A stretch of 36,909 nt of DNA, from contig JAHLWT010000148.1 in NCBI GenBank assembly GCA_019057775.1, positions 1 through 36,909 of the forward strand. The letters are read 5' to 3'. The notes beneath the pieces are model-generated. The model made no database searches and was not told the origin of the DNA. It saw only the letters and a list, made by a program, of their open reading frames with translations. Shown here one piece after another: positions 31,511-36,909 of this stretch (position 1 is its first letter; every line of letters begins with the position of its first letter). A program made the position numbers and the translations under genes. The stretch comes from Promethearchaeota archaeon. GTDB lineage: Archaea; Asgardarchaeota; Lokiarchaeia; Sigynarchaeales; SOKP01.

Positions 31511-33526
31511 ATGGGATTTAAAAAAGTTGATCAGGATGATTTAAAAACAAGAATTAGTCCAAATTTTCTTGGTATTCCTATAAAGGAAGGAGGAAAATTA
31601 GTTGAAAAATCATATCGAGATAAAAAAATCGAATCAAGTTATTCAGTTGCAACAGCTTCTGAAATATTAATTTTAAATGAAGAATTTTTAGATTTTCATT
31701 ATAGCAATGATGGAACAAGAACATCTGTTCAAGGTAATGGAAATATTTCAATATTTAATAATTCAGTTAAAGACAGACTATGGGATGCAAATTTACAATT
31801 TTCTGGCTCTCAATTTAATAATCAAGATATAGAAAATAATATTGAACTAGGTATCTTTGAACCAAATTCAAATAAAGTATTAAAGTATGAAATTATAAGC
31901 TCAGAAGAATTACCAGATTTAGTTAAAGTATATGAAAATGTTGAAAATCTAACTGAAGATATCACACTAAATATCCAACCTACTGGAGATTCAAATCTAG
32001 GGGAAAACCGACGACTTAAAAACTATTTACTATTATTGGAGAGAGAAAACAAAATTAAGTTTTCAATATCTGTTATAAATGTGTCTAATACAATTCTTGA
32101 AGAAATTAAGTTTCAGAAATATTTTCCAGAAGATTTTTATGATACTGAGTTTGAAAGCGATAAAAGTAAAGACTTTAAGATCAGAAGGAATTTTGTCGAA
32201 TGTCCATTACATAGTTTAAAACCGGGTGAGAAGGCAGAAATAACGATCTTCACTAAAATATTCCCTAAAAAGAAAGAAAATATCACCACAGGAAAATTAG
32301 AATTGACATTCACTTTACCACAAAAGGTCATCTCCGGTGTAAAGATTAATCACTTTTCGGCTTACTCGCATGCTATGCATGCTATTAAGAAAACTGAGAA
32401 AAATTATGCTCCAAATCATTGGCAGTGTTCCCTTATATTTGAAAACCATAGTGACTTTAAAATGAAACTGAAATCGATTTTAATCTATGATAAATCGAAA
32501 TCTAAAAAAATACTTGATTTGAATTTCAGTTCTAACGGAGATACAATAATTCACCCAAGAGGTAAGTATACATCAACGTATTTCGATTTCATTGATGAGA
32601 AAGAACCTATTTTTTCAAGAAAAGTGGAATATTCCGTTGATTATAAAACAGAAGGACATTCAATGGTATCATCTATTTTTGATGAGAACAACTTTAAGAT
32701 TGCGAGCGTACATATTAAGAAGAAATTAGCAGAAGGAGAAATAAAATCATTTGAAGAATCTACAATAAATTCTAGAATTATTATAAATAATCGAGGTACA
32801 CTTCCAATTAAAGGACTTCGAATTACGGAAAGAATTCCTGAAGATTTCTTACCTCCAAGAGATATTTCAAAATACGAATTGTATAGATCTTCAGGGGCAT
32901 TAGATCTAGAAGATATTGAATTAATTATGACTCCTGACGATGATGATCCCTCACATGAGCATCTTATAGAACTTAATATTAATTTGAAGAGTGGGAGTAT
33001 ACAATCTGTTATAGAAATAGAAGACTTCCTAGAATTAAAATATCCCCTTAAAGCTATTACACCTGATTATAAAAAAGCTTACAATTTTCCATTGAAAGTA
33101 TATTCATATTATCCAAAATATCAGGAATCTAATCAAGATGAATATTTCATTATTATGGACGATTTATCAAAAATGGATCAATCTACGATAAAAATATCTC
33201 ATAGACGTCGTAAATTAATGATTGGAAAAGAAATCTTTCCTGGGAGGAGTAGTGATGAGTTTGCAATATATATTGTTGCAAAAAATGGATCCAATATAAA
33301 ACTGAATGATGTAAGTGTTACTGATACGTTTCCAGATTCTTTCGAGCTTATATCTTCAAACTTGGATCACAAACTTGTGAAAGCTAAAAAGAACGGTGAG
33401 CATAAAATAACTTTCACAATTGATACATTACAGCCATATCAAGAAAGAGAAATTATGTATTATTTGAAAAACATTGGTAGTAAGGGCGTTAAACATTCAG
33501 AATTAGAATCATTTTTTATAGGATAA
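31511..33526 (+). CDS. Large cytoplasmic protein with Ig-like (DUF11-type) beta-sandwich repeats
   Basis: 671 residues with a strong GGAGG ribosome site. No signal peptide and no membrane helix, which is notable for this fold. The N-terminal 90 residues are specific (FLGIPIKEGGKLVEKSYRD). Further on, several beta-sandwich units can be seen: around 165-275 (KFSISVINVSNTILEEIKFQ, HSLKPGEKAEITIFTKIF), around 415-515 (SRIIINNRGTLPIKGLRITE, then RIPEDFLPP) and 570-665 (FAIYIVAKNGSNIKLNDVSV, TDTFPDSFELISS, TLQPYQEREIMYYLKNIG). The pattern 'V-N-x-G-x-x-x-x-x-x-V-x-D-x-xP-x-x-F' is that of DUF11/COG1361 repeats, usually extracellular. Here it begins a same-strand cluster with the CheW-CheC fusion (36 bases to the next gene), suggesting an internal scaffold for signalling. 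Exact function unknown. Confidence 0.65.
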   Translation: MGFKKVDQDDLKTRISPNFLGIPIKEGGKLVEKSYRDKKIESSYSVATASEILILNEEFLDFHYSNDGTRTSVQGNGNISIFNNSVKDRLWDANLQFSGSQFNNQDIENNIELGIFEPNSNKVLKYEIISSEELPDLVKVYENVENLTEDITLNIQPTGDSNLGENRRLKNYLLLLERENKIKFSISVINVSNTILEEIKFQKYFPEDFYDTEFESDKSKDFKIRRNFVECPLHSLKPGEKAEITIFTKIFPKKKENITTGKLELTFTLPQKVISGVKINHFSAYSHAMHAIKKTEKNYAPNHWQCSLIFENHSDFKMKLKSILIYDKSKSKKILDLNFSSNGDTIIHPRGKYTSTYFDFIDEKEPIFSRKVEYSVDYKTEGHSMVSSIFDENNFKIASVHIKKKLAEGEIKSFEESTINSRIIINNRGTLPIKGLRITERIPEDFLPPRDISKYELYRSSGALDLEDIELIMTPDDDDPSHEHLIELNINLKSGSIQSVIEIEDFLELKYPLKAITPDYKKAYNFPLKVYSYYPKYQESNQDEYFIIMDDLSKMDQSTIKISHRRRKLMIGKEIFPGRSSDEFAIYIVAKNGSNIKLNDVSVTDTFPDSFELISSNLDHKLVKAKKNGEHKITFTIDTLQPYQEREIMYYLKNIGSKGVKHSELESFFIG

Positions 33527-33562
33527 AAAGGTTAAACAAAAAGAAAAAAAGGTGGAAAAATA

Positions 33563-34414
33563 ATGAACTTACAATTTTATGAAACTATGGATGATAAGTC
33601 AAAAGAATATTTATTATACCTAATCGATCAAATTCAACCTCAATTTACTGAAGGTGAAATGCGGATCTTTCTTAAAGATATCTCTGCTAAACCGTTAGAA
33701 AGAAGTAAAGGAGCTAAGTCAAAAATGTCAAGCGGGTATGTTGAGATTGGTAATGACGTCGGAAAAAGTGCTGATTTATCAAAGTTAAATGAAGAACAAT
33801 TAAAGATAATATTTCAAGTTTTTATTAGTAGAGAAAAAAATGATAGATTGGCCATAAAATGGCGTTTCTATCAATATTTAAAATATATGTTAGAATTAAA
33901 CACAAAATTAATAGAAGTTAATCTAGATCCACGACCTGATCATTTTATTGACTTTATAATTCATACAGAGGACAATCAAGTGTTTTTAGCTTTATGTAAT
34001 GATATCTTGGAACTTAATAATTATAGTAAAGCCTGTAAAGAGGTTATTAATTATGCTAAGAAAGAGAATTTACTTCCTGATAGAGTGATGTTCATAACCA
34101 GTAAATCATTTCGTAATATCCCACTTGACACCCCAATAAAAATAGTCAGTAAAGAGATAAAACCAGAATTATTTGTCGAATGGGTCGAGGAAAATCGTCG
34201 TTTTAAGAGAGAAGATTTATTACTTGTAAATGACTCTACATTAAAACTGGCGGGTTTTAACTTTGGTAGCACAGAGGATTTACTCAATTATGTTTATAAA
34301 TATACAACTGGAGGCCAAATTTCAATCTTTAGACAGTTGGAATTTTTTACAGAAGTGAGTGATGATGATCCAGAAGTAGAATTAATTTGGAAAGGAATCA
34401 TGCTAAAACAATAA
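33563..34414 (+). CDS. Unknown protein in the CheW-CheC cluster
   Basis: 283 residues with GGTGG eight bases before the ATG. No membrane span. Residues 1-100 are helical with a basic Ser/Lys turn (SKGAKSKMSSGYVEIGNDVG). Residues 120-205 have an alpha-beta order (HFIDFIIHTEDNQVFLALCN, a helix NNYSKACKEVINYAKKENLL, then PDRVMFITSKSFRNIPLDTP). This is reminiscent of a restriction-endonuclease-like core whose E-x-K has become A-L-C, i.e. inactive; this is speculation. It ends with a helical part. It sits 47 bases before the CheW-CheC-CheC gene and 36 after the Ig-fold gene, so the three form an operon. It may be an adaptor specific to this pathway. Confidence 0.55.
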   Translation: MNLQFYETMDDKSKEYLLYLIDQIQPQFTEGEMRIFLKDISAKPLERSKGAKSKMSSGYVEIGNDVGKSADLSKLNEEQLKIIFQVFISREKNDRLAIKWRFYQYLKYMLELNTKLIEVNLDPRPDHFIDFIIHTEDNQVFLALCNDILELNNYSKACKEVINYAKKENLLPDRVMFITSKSFRNIPLDTPIKIVSKEIKPELFVEWVEENRRFKREDLLLVNDSTLKLAGFNFGSTEDLLNYVYKYTTGGQISIFRQLEFFTEVSDDDPEVELIWKGIMLKQ

Positions 34415-34460
34415 TAATTTGATTAAAAGGATTAAAATAAAAAAAAGGTAATTAATTCGT

Positions 34461-36614
34461 ATGTTAGAAAGTGATTATGAAGAAGAGGATTATGAAAACA
34501 GCATAAACGTTGTAATCTTAAAAGTTCGTGATGAAAAGTATTTAATTGAGGTTGAATACGTTAAAGAAATTTACGTTCCAGGAGAGAACATTGTTCCTGT
34601 ACCACTAACAGATAAATCTATAGTGGGTGTAATTGATATAAGAGGAGTTGTATATTCTATCATATCATTAAGACATAATATTTATAGTGATAATTCTGAT
34701 TATGGTTTAACTGATCACTCTCGTATATTATTACTAGAATACAAAAGTCTTAATATTGCTATATTAGTAGACTCTGTTGTTGGAGTCCAAGATATCCCGG
34801 CTTCTGTATTTAAAAAACATGGTGCAATCGTAAAAACAGATATAGATTTTAGGTTAATAAAATTGACAGGTATGTTTCAAGATGAATCTCTAATTATCTT
34901 AGATTTAGACGCGCTTATTCAGCCTTATATAAAATCTCAAGGCGTTAGAATAGAGAAAAAATTTGAATCGAAGACTCTGGTTCTTGAAAAACCAAAGGTT
35001 CAACCAAAAATAGTTCCAAAACCTGACGTAGAGTCTACACTAATTATACCACAAGAGATTAAACAACAAAAAGCTGAAGTTAAAAAACCGAAGGCAAAAA
35101 AGAAATCAGGAAAACAAAAATTACTTTTAACAGATAAGCAACAAGATACTCTAAAAGAAATTGGAAATATTGGGACTGGTAATGCAGTCACAGCTTTATC
35201 GCGTCTAATCAAAAAGAAAATTGATGTTACCCTTACTGATGTCGGGGTAATTTCAATAGACGATTTACCAGGACAATTTGGGGGTTCAACAGAGAAAGTC
35301 TGTGGAATTTTTTGTCATATTGACAAACCTTCTCAAGCAACAATTTTAAACATCTTTGAAATGAAGCCATTGATGAATTTAATAGCGGATTTAGCGGGTG
35401 ATAAATCAAAAATTGATCCTAATAAAGTTAAATCAAAAAAGGACCTTGATGAATTCGCAATTTCGACTATTACAGAAATGGGCAATATAATGGCAGGGCA
35501 CTATGCTTCAGCATTAGCTGATTTACTTGAAACAAGATTAATGATCGATGTTCCTGAATTTACTATGAGTCAAGCGGGTGAGATAGGAGAATTTCTTACA
35601 CATGAACTAAAGGCTGTAGCTGATTTTTTTATATTAATAAAAACTTCAATTAAAATAGCTGATTTGAAACTAAAAGGTATGTTTTTCTTCATTCCTGATA
35701 TTAGCACTTTAAGTGATTTTTTCAAGAAATTAGGTATAGAACAAAAAATTGAAGAATTTAAAAAGCCTGCACCTAAACCAGCAGCTAAAACTAAGAAGCC
35801 AGCAGCTAAAACTAAGAAGCCAGCAGCTAAAACTAAGAAGCCAACATCTAAAACTAAGAAGCCAGCAGCTAAACCTGCATCTAAACCAGCAGCTAAACCC
35901 TCGCCTAAACCGGATATCCCTCCCAAACCTGTAGAAAAGCCTAAGAAGACTACAAAAATAACAGATATTTCTCAATTAACTCTTACTGAGGTTCAAAGAG
36001 ACGCACTACAAGAAGTAGGGAACATTGGAGCAGGAAATGCTGCAAATGCTCTAGCCCAAATGATTAATAAAAGAGTAGATATCAATATTCCTTTAGTTGA
36101 AATGGTTGAACTTGATGAATTTGCAAACATGATAAGTAAAAGGAATGAGAAATTATTAGTTGCATGGAGTAATGTCATAGGAAAGACAAGGGCAACAGTT
36201 CTTTCATTATTTAATATCAAAGATGCTATAGATATAACATCAATAATAGTGGATGATCCGGACAAAAAACAGATAGATTTAAGAAAGAAAATAAATAATG
36301 CTTCTGATTTTCCAGAACTTTATAAAAGCGCTCTTTCTGAATTGGGTCACATTCTCGGAAGTCATTATGTAAGTGCAATCGGCGATTTATTAGGAATACG
36401 GCTCATGACAGAACCTCCGGACATGTCTGTGGATACTGGAGCATCACTATTCTCTATTTTGAAAGAGGAAGTTGGTCTACTTAAAAAGCTCTCATTGGTT
36501 ATTACTACCAGTGTGATTGTAACTGATTTCAAAATCACGGGAACATTCTTGTTTATTCCCAATTTAGAAACTCTTGAAGATTTATTAGATGCATTGTTAA
36601 GGTTTTATTCATAG
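34461..36614 (+). CDS. CheW-CheC-CheC fusion protein
   Basis: 717 residues. Residues 12-158 are a CheW domain (VVILKVRDEKYLIEVEYVKE, GVIDIRGVVYSIISL, IAILVDSVVGVQDIP). Residues 220-430 are a CheC/CheX/FliY-type phosphatase domain with both E-x-x-N sites: Glu233/Asn236 in LKEIGNIGTGNAVTAL and Glu339/Asn342 in ITEMGNIMAGHYASAL. A Lys/Pro/Ala linker (434-495) with four 7-residue repeats follows. A second CheC domain (505-717) has Glu518/Asn521 in LQEVGNIGAGNAANAL, but ALSELGHILGSHY, so Asn is replaced by His630 at its second site. CheC dephosphorylates CheY-P; a CheW part would dock it at the CheA complex. One protein could thus combine coupling and CheY-P removal. Co-transcribed with the two genes before it. 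Confidence 0.92.
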   Translation: MLESDYEEEDYENSINVVILKVRDEKYLIEVEYVKEIYVPGENIVPVPLTDKSIVGVIDIRGVVYSIISLRHNIYSDNSDYGLTDHSRILLLEYKSLNIAILVDSVVGVQDIPASVFKKHGAIVKTDIDFRLIKLTGMFQDESLIILDLDALIQPYIKSQGVRIEKKFESKTLVLEKPKVQPKIVPKPDVESTLIIPQEIKQQKAEVKKPKAKKKSGKQKLLLTDKQQDTLKEIGNIGTGNAVTALSRLIKKKIDVTLTDVGVISIDDLPGQFGGSTEKVCGIFCHIDKPSQATILNIFEMKPLMNLIADLAGDKSKIDPNKVKSKKDLDEFAISTITEMGNIMAGHYASALADLLETRLMIDVPEFTMSQAGEIGEFLTHELKAVADFFILIKTSIKIADLKLKGMFFFIPDISTLSDFFKKLGIEQKIEEFKKPAPKPAAKTKKPAAKTKKPAAKTKKPTSKTKKPAAKPASKPAAKPSPKPDIPPKPVEKPKKTTKITDISQLTLTEVQRDALQEVGNIGAGNAANALAQMINKRVDINIPLVEMVELDEFANMISKRNEKLLVAWSNVIGKTRATVLSLFNIKDAIDITSIIVDDPDKKQIDLRKKINNASDFPELYKSALSELGHILGSHYVSAIGDLLGIRLMTEPPDMSVDTGASLFSILKEEVGLLKKLSLVITTSVIVTDFKITGTFLFIPNLETLEDLLDALLRFYS
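35778..35873 (+). repeat. 21-bp tandem repeats in the CheC-CheC linker
   Basis: Four adjacent 21-base units (35778, 35799, 35820, 35841) plus 12 bases of a fifth. The first three are identical (ccagcagctaaaactaagaa + g) and the fourth differs at a few bases. Each encodes PAAKTKK. The repeat keeps the reading frame, so the linker length can vary by slippage without breaking the protein. Confidence 0.85.
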
Positions 36615-36650
36615 CTCATCTATTGCTAATAATTTTACAAATTATTTTTT

Positions 36651-36660
36651 TTATATATTA
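36651..36660 (+). promoter_or_regulatory. TATA-like box for the gelsolin-like gene
   Basis: TTATATATTA lies about 65 bases before the ATG at 36722, giving a predicted leader of about 40 bases. AAAGG at 36715-36719 may be a close-set ribosome site. It suggests the gene has its own promoter. Confidence 0.4.
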
Positions 36661-36721
36661 TAATTATACGAGAATTTCAGAATAAAAAATCGAACAGAGA
36701 GGAGCGTAAATTTAAAGGATC

Positions 36722-36909
36722 ATGTCAAAAAGTAGCTATTTCGACTTTATCTATGAAGTTGATGGAGAAACAATAAAGGTAAGACCTGAAACAATCTTTG
36801 AGCCAAAGGGTGTCTATTTAATAATAGATAAAGAATTAAAGCTAATTTGGATATGGGCAGGAGGTCATTCACGTCTATTTCATAGATATATGGCAGCAAA
36901 TTGGGCTGG
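36722..36909 (+). CDS. Gelsolin-like domain protein, N-terminal part
   Basis: 62 residues are visible; the gene runs off the right edge. MSKSSYFDFIYEVDGETIKV leads into KGVYLIIDKELKLIWIWAGG and HSRLFHRYMAANWA. The strand 'VYLIID', 'IWIWxG' and the following small-residue helix follow the gelsolin/ADF-H fold (VFLLDxGxxIYVWxGxxAxxxEKxxAxxxA). Asgard archaea encode gelsolin- and profilin-like proteins that act on their actin. With only one short piece, the assignment is moderate. It lies 107 bases after the CheW-CheC-CheC gene on the same strand, with its own TATA-like element. Confidence 0.55.
   Translation, partial: MSKSSYFDFIYEVDGETIKVRPETIFEPKGVYLIIDKELKLIWIWAGGHSRLFHRYMAANWA

Noticed and set aside
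35570..35926. 118-codon minus-strand frame with repeated AAGFLVL units
   Set aside because: It is the reverse reading of the 21-bp repeats in the CheC-CheC linker and is not a gene.

Overview
The window is AT-rich (roughly 70% A+T) archaeal DNA, most likely from an Asgard archaeon of the Lokiarchaeia type. The basis is the mix of archaeal machinery (TATA-like promoters, near-leaderless starts, a long-type FKBP, an archaeal RPA-like helical segment, myo-inositol-1-phosphate synthase) with families frequent in Asgard genomes: a zinc-ribbon/roadblock-like protein, longin-like proteins, an SDS22-type leucine-rich-repeat protein, a gelsolin-like start at the right edge, and a surface-protein tail ending in a GYN-type C-terminal anchor. 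The lineage is an inference from content; there is no rRNA.

Region 1 (1-7612) looks like a defence or conflict island. It holds a cut-off gene, two proteins of unknown function with HEPN-like helical segments, a PD-(D/E)XK nuclease-like protein, a decayed TIR-domain gene, and a translationally coupled pair: a triple winged-helix-like protein followed by a HEPN protein with an intact R-x6-H motif.

Region 2 (7613-10516) has an M24 Xaa-Pro peptidase whose flanks carry a 39-bp near-identical direct repeat. The repeat lies inside remnants of the 3' end of a PflX-like radical-SAM gene. Next is an FKBP prolyl isomerase with an extra N-terminal helix-hairpin-helix domain.

Region 3 (10517-20547) contains a HAD phosphatase with a basic tail, four ATP-grasp paralogues interleaved with myo-inositol-1-phosphate synthase, UppP, a low-molecular-weight phosphotyrosine phosphatase, a nicotinamidase and two DUF998-like membrane proteins. 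Two of the ATP-grasp proteins have C-terminal motifs very like eukaryotic inositol-trisphosphate 5/6-kinase. This suggests that inositol phosphate is made and then further phosphorylated.

Region 4 (20548-24256) holds a soluble three-PAS histidine kinase with an anomalous 5' end, tRNA-Gly(CCC), a small helical protein and a zinc-ribbon/roadblock-like protein.

Region 5 (24257-36909) is a chemosensory region. One operon encodes a double longin-like protein, CheW, CheY and CheA, behind a promoter with two tandem 27-bp repeats. After a stretch of gene fragments (beta-helix surface protein, RPA N-terminus, DapA) and an LRR gene comes a second cluster: a cytoplasmic Ig-fold protein, an unknown protein, a CheW-CheC-CheC fusion and a gelsolin-like gene. 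No receptor (MCP), CheB, CheR, CheD or archaellum gene is in the window. The input and output of this pathway may therefore be unusual, possibly GTPase or cytoskeleton linked.
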